From positions 1 to 61,612 of the IMG/VR virus record IMGVR_UViG_3300045972_000408: a stretch of DNA of 61,612 nucleotides, one strand, 5' to 3'. Position numbers and translations under genes: made by a program. Source of the stretch: a virus. The notes beneath the pieces were generated by a model. The model was given only the letters and a program-made list of their open reading frames with translations. It had not been told where the DNA came from and did not search any database. Position 1 is the first letter of the stretch, and the number at the start of each line of letters is the position of its first letter. Shown here piece after piece: positions 15,053-22,039 of the stretch.

Positions 15053-15898
15053 ATGGATTTCATTGCTTTGGACGTCGAGACCGCCAACGAGAATTTCGGA
15101 AGCATCTGCGCTATCGGCATCGCTGGCTTCAAGGACGGCGAACTCGTCAAATCATTAGAGTATCTGATTGATCCGCAAGACCATTTCTCTCAAATCAATA
15201 TCGACATTCACGGCATCACGCCGGCAATGGTTGCCGGCGCGCCCAATTTTGCCGGCATCCTTCCGCTCCTGACAGAGTCATTCGGCGCCATTCCTATCGC
15301 TTATCACACTCATTTTGACAGAGCGGCTGTCAACCGCGCGGCGGAAGCCGCTGGGTTGCCAGCTCCGCTATTCGCCTGGATTGACACTGCGCGCATCGCG
15401 CGTCGGACGTGGCCGAGATTCTCGCAACGCGGCTATGGCCTTAAAAATCTCGCCAAAGAGTTCGGGTTTAATTTCATCCATCACACCGCGCCCGAAGATG
15501 CTCGATGCGCCGGCCTCATTCTATTGAAGGCAATATCGGATAGCGGCCTCGGGCTCGCGGAATGGCAGGCTCTTGCGTCGCGACCTTTAACGCCGCGCCC
15601 GCGGGTCGCATTGGAGGGAAACCCAGACGGAGATTTGGCGGGAGAGGTCATCTGTTTTACCGGTGCGTTGACGCTCCCGCGAGCAACGGCGGCCGCGCTC
15701 GCCGCTGATTTAGGATGCGATGTCCGCGATAGTGTCACTACGGCGACGACCATTCTTGTCGTCGGCGAGCAAGATTTGCATAAGACTGCCGGCCAGCAAA
15801 AAAGTTCGAAACACCGCAAGGCAGAGGATATGATCGCCAAGGGGCAGGCTATCCGCATCGTCGGCGAGCACGATTTTCTTCAACTTGGCGTCAGCTAA
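15053..15898 (+). CDS. DnaQ-like 3'-5' exonuclease fused to a BRCT domain
   Basis: 281 residues. The N-terminal domain (1-175) is a DEDD exonuclease of the polymerase III epsilon type: 'FIALDVETAN' (Asp7, Glu9), 'HGITPAMV', 'IPIAYHTHFDRAAVNRA', and a downstream 'HHTAPEDARCAGLI' with His and Asp. The C-terminal part (about 195-280) is a BRCT domain like that of NAD-dependent ligase: 'GEVICFTGALTLPRATAAALAADLGCDVRDSVTTATTILVVGE' and a final 'KHRKAEDMIAKGQAIRIVGEHDFLQL'. Likely acts in DNA repair or proofreading. It lies alone on the plus strand inside the immunity region, divergent from the leftward operon and convergent with the repressor, so it may be expressed in the lysogen. No clear Shine-Dalgarno is visible. 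Confidence 0.92.
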   Translation: MDFIALDVETANENFGSICAIGIAGFKDGELVKSLEYLIDPQDHFSQINIDIHGITPAMVAGAPNFAGILPLLTESFGAIPIAYHTHFDRAAVNRAAEAAGLPAPLFAWIDTARIARRTWPRFSQRGYGLKNLAKEFGFNFIHHTAPEDARCAGLILLKAISDSGLGLAEWQALASRPLTPRPRVALEGNPDGDLAGEVICFTGALTLPRATAAALAADLGCDVRDSVTTATTILVVGEQDLHKTAGQQKSSKHRKAEDMIAKGQAIRIVGEHDFLQLGVS

Positions 15899-15905
15899 GC
15901 TGAAA

Positions 15906-16523
15906 TCATTTCGGGCAGATCGCCGTGATCGCCGCCACCCATTCGATTTGAGCATCGTAAATCGGCGGCTCGAATTGCGAGAGCAGCGTCCATCGCCCGG
16001 CTCTCTGACCTTTAGCCAAAAGTTTAATCAACACGCGTCCATCAACCAGCCCGACGACACAGACACGGCCTATGAATCGCGGCGACGCTGGCCGGCGCAC
16101 CTGATCGTACAGCGCCAACCACCCATTGAAAAATGGCCCTAGACTTTCGCCTCTGATTTCGACGGCGACCGTCAATAAGCTGATTTCCGGCCCTTTCACA
16201 TCGCCGAATGGGCCTTGTCCTTGATCAAACAAATGCGTCGCCGCGCCCGCTCCGACATGCCCGACCAGCGGGATCGCTAGCGGCTCCGCTTCGCTCGTTT
16301 CCTCAGGCCCTTTCCCCTCCATTAGCCACGTGACAGTTGTTTTCAGCACGGGCGCCAGCGCATTCAATGTTGTGATCGTCGCGCCGCGCCGCCCGGCGGC
16401 GACACCGCGCTTGATGTTGCGAATTCCGTCGGCGCTAAGGCCGGCCTGCTTCGACGCCGCAGTGGCTGAAAGGCCGACCACGTCGAGGCGCTTTTTAATC
16501 CGTTTGAGAATGTCGTCGAGCAT
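15906..16523 (-). CDS. LexA/CI-like phage repressor (HTH plus S24 peptidase)
   Basis: 205 residues from ATG 16523. Residues 1-60 are a Xre-type helix-turn-helix ('IKKRLDVVGLSATAASKQAGLSADGIRNIKRG'). The rest resembles an S24/LexA self-cleaving domain: candidate cleavage region 'LVGHVGAGA', catalytic Ser in 'VEIRGESLGPFF' and Lys in 'GRVLIKLL'. It should bind the four CGGTAA palindromes and be inactivated in the SOS response, inducing the prophage. An AGGAGG lies 24 nt upstream of this ATG, too far to serve it, so translation may be leaderless; a frame with longer N-terminus exists but does not look protein-like. Confidence 0.92.
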   Translation of the reverse strand: MLDDILKRIKKRLDVVGLSATAASKQAGLSADGIRNIKRGVAAGRRGATITTLNALAPVLKTTVTWLMEGKGPEETSEAEPLAIPLVGHVGAGAATHLFDQGQGPFGDVKGPEISLLTVAVEIRGESLGPFFNGWLALYDQVRRPASPRFIGRVCVVGLVDGRVLIKLLAKGQRAGRWTLLSQFEPPIYDAQIEWVAAITAICPK

Positions 16524-16561
16524 CGGGCAGCAAAATGACCGCTCATGCCTCCTTGGGCTAT

Positions 16562-16575
16562 CGGTAATAAAACCG
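16562..16575. promoter_or_regulatory. repressor operator, rightward promoter, outer
   Basis: CGGTAATAAAACCG: half-site CGGTAA and a degenerate AACCG. Immediately precedes the TTGACA box of the rightward promoter. Confidence 0.65.
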
Positions 16576-16604
16576 TTGACAAGCGCGGTAAAATTACCGA
16601 TATT
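16576..16604 (+). promoter_or_regulatory. predicted rightward early promoter
   Basis: A consensus -35 box TTGACA (16576-16581), 17-nt spacer, and GATATT (16599-16604) as -10. Transcription would begin right before the ATG at 16612, so the first gene would have almost no leader. The inner operator fills the spacer. Confidence 0.7.
16586..16599. promoter_or_regulatory. repressor operator, rightward promoter, inner
   Basis: CGGTAAAATTACCG, near-perfect palindrome located between the -35 and -10 boxes of the rightward promoter, 24 bp centre-to-centre from the outer site. Occupancy should shut the rightward operon. Confidence 0.78.
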
Positions 16605-16611
16605 CGGTTCC

Positions 16612-16857
16612 ATGAACAATATTCAACACCTTATTGCAGTGGCAGATGCCTATGCCCGACATCGGGGAATTGGGCTATCGGCTCTCTCGTCGAGAATCTT
16701 TGGTGACTCCAAAAAACTTCCAGCCCTCGTAGAAGGCCGCTGCGACATCTATTCGCGGCGCCTCGAAAGGGCGATTCTCTGGCTTTCCGATCATTGGCCA
16801 GACGGAGCGGATTGGCCGACTGACGTGCCGCGTCCTCAATCGGGAGGCGACGCGTGA
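16612..16857 (+). CDS. Cro-position DNA-binding-like protein
   Basis: 81 residues, the first gene rightward of the repressor. The pattern 'HLIAVADAYARHRGIGLSALSSRIFGDSKKL' then 'RRLERAILWLSDHWPDGADWPTDVPRP' matches a small protein I associate with the cro position of alphaproteobacterial prophages; the first part can form a helix-turn-helix. It probably opposes the repressor. Start at ATG 16612, seven bases after the predicted -10, suggests a leaderless or near-leaderless message. Confidence 0.8.
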   Translation: MNNIQHLIAVADAYARHRGIGLSALSSRIFGDSKKLPALVEGRCDIYSRRLERAILWLSDHWPDGADWPTDVPRPQSGGDA

Positions 16858-17084
16858 TGGCGGGTTTAGAAGCGGCCTTTGCTTTTGGTTCAGTAGCAAC
16901 CATCGCTTTTGTATTTTGGGCGGAAAATTTCCGTTCGGATGTCACCCGCAGACTTAAGAAACTCGAAGAAAATCAGAAATATATTTTTGATTGGCAGGCC
17001 GCCGTCATAGCGCGCGAGTGCGAAAAACGCGGAATTCCATCGCCTCCTTCGAGGAACGGTGGCGGCAGTCTCAGGGGAGGATGA
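16857..17084 (+). CDS. small membrane-anchored coiled-coil protein
   Basis: 75 residues from ATG 16857 (TGATG overlap; GGGAGG lies 10 bases upstream; a GTG at 16854 is the alternative). Residues 3-22 form one membrane helix (LEAAFAFGSVATIAFVFWAE), followed by a charged heptad-like helix ('RSDVTRRLKKLEENQKYIFDWQ'). The topology resembles small phage membrane proteins; function unknown. Confidence 0.68.
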   Translation: MAGLEAAFAFGSVATIAFVFWAENFRSDVTRRLKKLEENQKYIFDWQAAVIARECEKRGIPSPPSRNGGGSLRGG

Positions 17085-17087
17085 GGG

Positions 17088-17261
17088 ATGGCTCAGGGCG
17101 ATCTTCCCTATCTCAAACAATTAGCGCGGTCCGGACTGCGTTTCGTCAAGAAGGGCTCGTCGGCGCAAGACGATTTCGTCGATGCCTTGGAAAAGGTTTT
17201 TGGTCGATCGCAAATCTCCGTTGTGGATGAGCGCGGCAATCCACACCGGAAGAACGTATGA
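17088..17261 (+). CDS. 57-residue hypothetical protein
   Basis: A short gene from ATG 17088, three bases after the previous stop, with GGGGAGG 7-13 bases upstream. It reads MAQGDLPYLKQLARSGLRFVKKG... and ends with DERGNPHRKNV. Its helix with alternating Leu and basic residues looks protein-like and the codon use matches neighbours. No family recognised. Confidence 0.62.
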   Translation: MAQGDLPYLKQLARSGLRFVKKGSSAQDDFVDALEKVFGRSQISVVDERGNPHRKNV

Positions 17262-17271
17262 AGGCGGACGA

Positions 17272-17514
17272 ATGAGAATGACCGATCCGGTGGCCTCGTT
17301 TGCTCATAAATGGAGGATTCCCGACGCAAACGAACTGGAAGCTGATCGCCGTTGGCGCCTGCGGATGATGTTCGCTGGTCGACCCGAAAGCGCCAGCAGG
17401 GGTTGTGCCAATTGGGGGCCTCGTTGGCTTCGGCGCCTGCGGATGATTCCCGGGCGGGGCGACTTCGCGCTGATGACTTCGGCGCAAGCCTATCGTTTGG
17501 GAGGTCGGCGATGA
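17272..17514 (+). CDS. hypothetical protein with an internal 16-bp direct repeat
   Basis: 80 residues from ATG 17272 (or 17278). It starts MRMTDPVASFAHKWRIPDANELEADRRWRLRMM and is strongly basic after that. The gene contains GGCGCCTGCGGATGAT twice (17354-17369 and 17432-17447), both read as an R-R/W-R-L-R-M-M/I element. The C-terminal 25 nt overlap the end of a minus-strand gene. Coding status is moderate. Confidence 0.45.
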   Translation: MRMTDPVASFAHKWRIPDANELEADRRWRLRMMFAGRPESASRGCANWGPRWLRRLRMIPGRGDFALMTSAQAYRLGGRR

Positions 17515-17969
17515 TTGTCGTATCGCGCTTGCCCATAAGTGGGTGGGTTTTTAAGGCGCTCGGCCAATTCGACATTTCCTTCGCTGAGGCGGCGCAGATC
17601 GATCATTTTCGCTTCGATCAGCTCTTTAAAAGGGTGATCCCGCGCCGGACCCATAATCTCTGCGAAAAACGCAGACTCTGCTGCCTGTACGTCTCCTTTG
17701 CGCCCCGCGAGCGCCAAGCGCGCAGCGAGCATCCGCGCCAGCTCGCACAGCGCGATGATCAATTGGCGGTCATTTTCGCTAGCCATTTTCGCCGGTCCTC
17801 GAAATCCGGCGAGCTTAATCGTTGTTTCGCTTTTCGCCAATGCGGCGTTGAGCGCCGCGCGGGCCTTGCCAAGCCGCGCGGATCGCTCTGCCTCGGTTCT
17901 CATTTTTTGTGCGCCTGCGTTGTAAAATCCCTGCCCTTCGACGTGTTCCCGCACGTCTTGGGCTTCCAT
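17490..17969 (-). CDS. hypothetical helical protein, antisense to the early operon
   Basis: 159 residues if started at ATG 17969; ATG 17903 (137 residues) is an alternative with AGG ten bases upstream. The sequence is coherent and helical: 'RSARLGKARAALNAALAKSETTIKLAGFRG', 'ENDRQLIIALCELARMLAARLALAG', 'FFAEIMGPARDHPFKELIEAKMIDLRRL'. The plus-strand reading of the same bases is Cys/His/Arg-rich and looks like a shadow. It is the only leftward gene between the Cro-position gene and the primase, and it is divergent from the gene at 17987 by 17 bp. Confidence 0.58.
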   Translation of the reverse strand: MEAQDVREHVEGQGFYNAGAQKMRTEAERSARLGKARAALNAALAKSETTIKLAGFRGPAKMASENDRQLIIALCELARMLAARLALAGRKGDVQAAESAFFAEIMGPARDHPFKELIEAKMIDLRRLSEGNVELAERLKNPPTYGQARYDNHRRPPKR

Positions 17970-17986
17970 TCCCAGCGGAGCGTGTG

Positions 17987-18412
17987 ATGTCCTCCGCTGC
18001 ATCTTTTCCGCGCTCCTTTGCTGTGGCCGATGAGGCCGCCCTTCTGTCCGACCCACAATCGGACAGGCGCATGGAAAAGTCTAAGCGTTCCCTTACGCAA
18101 GTTTGCGGGTTCGATCCCGCAAAGATGGTGCAGTTCCTGCGGACCAAGTTTCCGCACGACACGGCCAAGCTCGCTGGCGCGGCGCTCAACCGGTCGCCGC
18201 GCACGGTCGAAAACTGGCTGGCCCAGCGGGTGAACCCAGATTTCGTCGCCTGCGGCGACATGATCGATCTTTGGGGGCCTGAATTTCTCTGCGCCGTAAT
18301 GACGTCACCGCCTGAGTGGGCGAACGAGGCCCTGGCGCGCCTCGAGCTCGAAGAACTGGAGCGGCGGTCCGCCGCGCTGAAAGAAAAACTGCGGTCGAGC
18401 AAAAAAGCATGA
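17987..18412 (+). CDS. hypothetical DNA-binding-like protein
   Basis: 141 residues from ATG 17987 (GGAG six bases upstream). A helix-turn-helix-like segment 'HDTAKLAGAALNRSPRTVENWLAQRVNP' lies about 65-95, followed by 'GDMIDLWGPEFLCAVM' and a C-terminal charged coiled coil 'LARLELEELERRSAALKEKL'. It may bind DNA as a dimer. Function unknown. Confidence 0.72.
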   Translation: MSSAASFPRSFAVADEAALLSDPQSDRRMEKSKRSLTQVCGFDPAKMVQFLRTKFPHDTAKLAGAALNRSPRTVENWLAQRVNPDFVACGDMIDLWGPEFLCAVMTSPPEWANEALARLELEELERRSAALKEKLRSSKKA

Positions 18413-18434
18413 TCGCCTTGGTTGGACGCTGTCG

Positions 18435-18635
18435 ATGGGCGGGTTTTTGAGGATTTGGCATCGCTGGAGGGCGTTCGTGCTGCGCCGTCGGTCGCGGCGC
18501 TGTTTCGCGCTCGCTGAATGGGCGCACCGGCGTGGCGACGCGCTCGCGCTCCGCTCGCACGAGGCTTTGGTTTTGTCGCTGCCGGACGATGGCGCGGGCT
18601 GGCCCAAGGCCGCCGATCCGGTGAGGGAGCCGTGA
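18435..18635 (+). CDS. small basic hypothetical protein
   Basis: 66 residues, Trp/Arg/His-rich at the N-terminus ('LRIWHRWRAFVLRRRSRRC'), followed by 'LAEWAHRRGDALALRSHEALVLSLPDD'. No family recognised; support is its coupling to the next ORF (GTGA overlap). Confidence 0.5.
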   Translation: MGGFLRIWHRWRAFVLRRRSRRCFALAEWAHRRGDALALRSHEALVLSLPDDGAGWPKAADPVREP

Positions 18636-18760
18636 TTTTCGTGCGCTGGATTTACCTCAAGGGCGGTCGCCGCGTGGCGGTGTGGTCGCATCGCCGGCGC
18701 CGGCCGGAGGCGGACCGGATCTGGCGGGCCATTGTCGATGAAGTGCGGAGGGCGGCGTGA
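18632..18760 (+). CDS. 42-residue hypothetical protein (GTG start)
   Basis: Starts at GTG 18632 overlapping the previous stop (GTGA), with GAGGGAG just upstream, and ends in a second GTGA shared with the ParB-like gene. It encodes a strand-turn-strand 'FVRWIYLKGGRRVAVWSHRRR' and a final helix 'EADRIWRAIVDEVRRAA'. Overlaps at both ends favour a real gene. Confidence 0.55.
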   Translation: MIFVRWIYLKGGRRVAVWSHRRRRPEADRIWRAIVDEVRRAA

Positions 18761-19578
18761 GCGAAATGTTTTCCCTTTCCATTGACGGGTTTGCCGCCGT
18801 TGCCGCGCCCGAGGCCGGTTCCGCGCCGCAACTCGCGTGGCTGCCTATTGCCGACCTCGTAACCGATCGCAGCTATCAGCGCGATGTCGTCGCATCCGGA
18901 CGCAAGCAGATCCTGCGAATCGCCCGGGCGTTCGACTGGGCTTTCTTCGCGCCGGTGATCATGGCGCCGGTCGAGGGGGGGCGGTTCGCCATCATCGACG
19001 GCCAGCATCGCACGCTGGCGGCGCTGCTGATCGGCAAGGATAAGGTTCCCTGCCAGATCGTGATCGCCGACCCGAAGAAACAGGCGCGCGCGTTTTCCGC
19101 CGTCAACGGACAGGTGACGCGCATGTCGGCGCTATCGACCTTCCGCGCCGCGCTGGCCGGAGGCGACGATCTGGCGGTTTCGCTCGATGCGCTGGCGCGG
19201 CGGGCCGGCATTCGCATCCTCGGCTATCCCATGCAGGCCAATCGCATGCAGCGCGGCGATTGCACCTGCCCGTCCGCGCTCGCGACCCTGCGCGGGCGCT
19301 TCGGCGATCATGTGCTGTTCCTGGCCTTGCTGGCGGTCGCCTCATCGGCTGGCGACATTCGCGGGTTCGTCAACCCGGTGATGCTGCGCGGGCTGTGCAT
19401 GCTCTTTGCGCAAAAACCGCTGTCGGAAGACACGGTGCGCGCCGTGTTCAAGACGATCTCGCTGAAGGACATCGCCGAGCGGGCGCGGCTCGGGGACGGA
19501 TTTACCGACGCCGACAATGTCAAGGAAGCGCTCGTCCATCGGCTGGCGCGGATTGCAGCGGCCGGGAGGGCGGCATGA
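18757..19578 (+). CDS. ParB/sulfiredoxin-fold domain protein
   Basis: 273 residues; GTG 18757 overlaps the previous stop, ATG 18766 is possible. The N-terminal third has the ParB-N/Srx signature: 'LPIADLVTDRSYQRDV', 'FFAPVIMAPVEGGRFAIIDGQHRTLAALLIG' with the DGQHR loop, and 'VPCQIVIADPKKQARAFSAVNGQ'. Related phage proteins can be NTP-using DNA-binding proteins or nucleases; there is no helix-turn-helix partner domain typical of partition ParB, so a partition role is not supported. Directly upstream of the primase. Confidence 0.85.
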   Translation: MSEMFSLSIDGFAAVAAPEAGSAPQLAWLPIADLVTDRSYQRDVVASGRKQILRIARAFDWAFFAPVIMAPVEGGRFAIIDGQHRTLAALLIGKDKVPCQIVIADPKKQARAFSAVNGQVTRMSALSTFRAALAGGDDLAVSLDALARRAGIRILGYPMQANRMQRGDCTCPSALATLRGRFGDHVLFLALLAVASSAGDIRGFVNPVMLRGLCMLFAQKPLSEDTVRAVFKTISLKDIAERARLGDGFTDADNVKEALVHRLARIAAAGRAA

Positions 19579-19934
19579 GCGACGAATTCTCCGTTTTCAT
19601 TCCGCCGGCGCCGGCGTGGCTTTACGACATGGCGCTCGAAAAGCTCGGCGCGCTCCTGGCCGGCATTCCGGCGCATCAGCGCGAAAGCGCGGCGCGGCAA
19701 CTGGTGGAGGCGGTGGCGATGATCGCGGTCGCCGAGGCGCCGGGCAAGGCTGAGGCGTTCTGGCGCGCCGCCGCCGCCGACGTGCGGCTACGCCCGCATG
19801 AGGATCGCACCCCCCCGCCCGCGTCCGTTCCGCAGCCCGATCCGTCGATGGGATACCTGGCGTTCTTGTACGCAGTGCTGGGCGGCGCCGTGATTGGCGC
19901 GGCGGCGATGGTCTTTTTCCGGGGGGCGGTCTGA
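19575..19934 (+). CDS. hypothetical protein with C-terminal membrane helix
   Basis: 119 residues, ATG 19575 overlapping the ParB-like stop (ATGA). Helical N-terminus ('APAWLYDMALEKLGALLAGIPAHQRESAARQLVEAVAMI'), a Pro-rich linker, then one transmembrane helix at the end ('MGYLAFLYAVLGGAVIGAAAMVFF'). A tail-anchored cytoplasmic domain is the inferred topology. Function unknown. Confidence 0.68.
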   Translation: MSDEFSVFIPPAPAWLYDMALEKLGALLAGIPAHQRESAARQLVEAVAMIAVAEAPGKAEAFWRAAAADVRLRPHEDRTPPPASVPQPDPSMGYLAFLYAVLGGAVIGAAAMVFFRGAV

Positions 19935-21118
19935 TGCGGCTGTCCGAGGCGCAAATCGAGGATCTCAAGTCGCGGGTCGATCTCGTCAAGCTGGCGACGT
20001 CGATGGGCGCCGAGTTGCGGCGGCATGGCCGGACCACGATGGGGACTTGCCCGCTGTGCGGCGGGTCGAAGAAGACCACGCGGTTCGAAATCAAGGATCA
20101 GAGCTGGATGTGCGCGGCCTGTTCCGAGGGCGGCGATGCGCTGGCTTTAGTGCAGAAGGTCAAGGGTCTGGATTTTCGCGCGGCGGTCGAGTTTCTCGGC
20201 GGCGCGCAAAAGATCGATCCCGAGGAAGAGGCGCGGCTGGAGCGCGAGCGGGAAGAGCGCAAGCGCCAGCAGGCCGAAGTCGCGGCGAAGATGCGCGCGA
20301 GCGCCATCGCGGGCGCGTGGCGGCTGTGGGAACAGTCCGAACAGTTTTCGCGTAGCGAGGTTGAGGCTTATTTGCGCGCGCGCGGGTGTTTGCTGCCGGC
20401 CTCGGCGGAAATTCGCGGCGCGCGGGCCGTCCCCTATTTTCATGGCGAGACGGTCGACGAGATGGGGCGAAAGTCGCCGCGCGTGTTGCGCCGGGGACCG
20501 GCCATGGTTTCCGCCGTGCGCGACAATGCCGGCGCATTCGTCGCCGTCCATCTGACCCATCTGAACGCCGAATGCTCGGGCAAGGCGAAGATCGAAAACC
20601 TGGATTTCAAGCCGGAAACCGATGACGAAAAGCTCCGTTTTCTTCCGGCCAAAAAGCAGCGCGGCGCGAAAAAGGGCGGGCATATCGTGTTGCGCTCGCC
20701 GACTGTCCCGACCCGCCTGTTCATGGGCGAGGGGATCGAGACGGTGCTTTCGGTCGCCACCGCCTTTTTGCGGGCGAAAAAGCTGCTGCCGAGCGACGCC
20801 TTCTGGTCTTCCTGCGACCTCGGCAATCTCGGCGGCGATTGTGTCGAGAGCGTGAAGCATCCGACGCTGAAATTGCGCAATGGAGCCGCGCAAAAGGTGC
20901 CGGGGCCGGTTCCCGACTTGTCCGCGCCGGGCATCGCGATTCCGTCCAGCGTGACGCGGCTGGTGCTGCTGGCGGATGGCGACAGCGACCCTTTCACGAC
21001 CGAGATGGCGATGCAGCGGGCGCAGGCGCGGTTTGCGCGCGACGGGCTGGAGATCGTGGTGGTTTGGCCGCCGCGCGACATGGATTTCAACGATGTGTTG
21101 ATGGAAGGGGCCGCGTGA
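19934..21118 (+). CDS. DNA primase, CHC2-type zinc finger plus Toprim
   Basis: 394 residues. N-terminal zinc-binding site 'TCPLCGG...WMCAACSEGGDAL' (two Cys-x2-Cys pairs) is the CHC2/DnaG type, preceded by 'IEDLKSRVDLVKLATSMG'. A charged linker (about 95-125) leads to a Toprim domain with 'MGEGIETVLSVA' (acidic residue) and 'LLADGDSDP' (DxD), and ends 'PRDMDFNDVLM'. It should lay primers for phage DNA replication with the helicase at 24626. First base overlaps the preceding stop. Confidence 0.93.
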   Translation: MRLSEAQIEDLKSRVDLVKLATSMGAELRRHGRTTMGTCPLCGGSKKTTRFEIKDQSWMCAACSEGGDALALVQKVKGLDFRAAVEFLGGAQKIDPEEEARLEREREERKRQQAEVAAKMRASAIAGAWRLWEQSEQFSRSEVEAYLRARGCLLPASAEIRGARAVPYFHGETVDEMGRKSPRVLRRGPAMVSAVRDNAGAFVAVHLTHLNAECSGKAKIENLDFKPETDDEKLRFLPAKKQRGAKKGGHIVLRSPTVPTRLFMGEGIETVLSVATAFLRAKKLLPSDAFWSSCDLGNLGGDCVESVKHPTLKLRNGAAQKVPGPVPDLSAPGIAIPSSVTRLVLLADGDSDPFTTEMAMQRAQARFARDGLEIVVVWPPRDMDFNDVLMEGAA

Positions 21119-21486
21119 TGGCGAAGCCTGGACCGCGGTGGACGGACGCCGAAATCGCGCTGCTGCGCGAAAAGGTCGGGATTGGCCTGACCTATGGCGA
21201 GATCGCCGAATATTTCCCCGGGCGCAAGCCGAAGGCGCTCGAAAGCAAAGCGTCGAAGATGAAACTGTCGAACGAGTGCGACGGCGAGGAAATGTCGTTC
21301 GACCGGCTGCTGCACGCCAACGCATGGCATCGCGCCGATCTGGCGCGCGGCTATCCCGATGGACCGCCGCCCGATGTGGTTTTGCCGGCGAGCGGGCACG
21401 CGCCGCGCCCGTTGCGCCCTGCCCTGCCGCATTCGGGCTATGGCTCGCCGGGCGCTCTCTGCGCCGAGTTGGGGGGAGCCCGATGA
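21118..21486 (+). CDS. SANT/Myb-like helix-turn-helix protein
   Basis: 122 residues from ATG 21118 (TGATG with the primase stop). Residues 7-50 ('RWTDAEIALLREKVGIGLTYGEIAEYFPGRKPKALESKASKMKL') form a Myb/SANT-like or GcrA-like tri-helical DNA-binding unit. The rest is Pro-rich. Likely a sequence-specific DNA-binding protein of the replication operon. Confidence 0.75.
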   Translation: MAKPGPRWTDAEIALLREKVGIGLTYGEIAEYFPGRKPKALESKASKMKLSNECDGEEMSFDRLLHANAWHRADLARGYPDGPPPDVVLPASGHAPRPLRPALPHSGYGSPGALCAELGGAR

Positions 21487-21752
21487 GCCAGGAAACGAGC
21501 GGCGGCGTGACGTTTTTCGAGGGGTTCGACGGCGCGTTGCGGCGGCTAATCTCAGGGGCCTGCGACCTGGCGGGGCGCAAAGGCATCGCGCCGGATGATT
21601 TCACCGCCGCGCTGGTGACCAGCCTTGTCGGGCGCGCGTTCGACGTCGCCGAGACGCTCGTCGGCGCCGACAAGGCGGTCGAGATGATCTCGGCGCATGC
21701 GCGCGGCGCGCGCAGCGATCTGCAATTCGGCGAGCATGTGGGGGAAGTATGA
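21483..21752 (+). CDS. hypothetical phage protein
   Basis: 89 residues, ATGA overlap with the previous gene. Helical; 'FEGFDGALRRLISGACDLAGRKGIAPDDFTAALVTSLVGRAFDVAETLVGADKAVEMISAHAR'. Its general plan resembles the next gene (both helical, similar length, ending in an ATGA overlap), so the two may be related. Function unknown. Confidence 0.68.
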   Translation: MSQETSGGVTFFEGFDGALRRLISGACDLAGRKGIAPDDFTAALVTSLVGRAFDVAETLVGADKAVEMISAHARGARSDLQFGEHVGEV

Positions 21753-22039
21753 ACGAGATCGTATTGAACGAGCGCGAACAGAAGTTCTACGCTGATCTGT
21801 TTGACGATCTTTGCGAAGTCGTCGCGCGCGCCGCTGGCAGAGCGGATCGCGAGGGTTTGCCGGTCCCGGATTTTTGCGGATCGATCTGCGCTGCCTTCAC
21901 CCAGTTGAGCTTTGAGGTGTTGGTCGAGGCGATGACCCCGGACCAGTCGCGCGCCGCCATCGTCAAGGCGGCCGACCACATGTTCGCCACCGCCGCTCTC
22001 GGCGAGACGAGGGGACCGCATGAACGCGCTGTCCTATGA
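21749..22039 (+). CDS. hypothetical phage protein
   Basis: 96 residues. Opens 'MNEIVLNEREQKFYADLFDDLCEVVARAAG' and has 'FCGSICAAFTQLSFEVLVEAMTPDQSRAAIVKAADHMF'. Helical, Cys-containing, no family recognised. Its last 20 nt overlap the helicase-methyltransferase gene. Confidence 0.68.
   Translation: MNEIVLNEREQKFYADLFDDLCEVVARAAGRADREGLPVPDFCGSICAAFTQLSFEVLVEAMTPDQSRAAIVKAADHMFATAALGETRGPHERAVL

Noticed and set aside
18757-19578. Plasmid-like partition (ParAB) system
   Set aside because: Only a ParB-N/Srx domain; no ParA ATPase next to it and no helix-turn-helix or centromere-like repeats nearby.
20147-22021. Minus-strand ORF of 624 codons opposite the primase
   Set aside because: Arg/His/Ser-rich shadow; the primase and its neighbours have conserved motifs and overlapping stop/starts.
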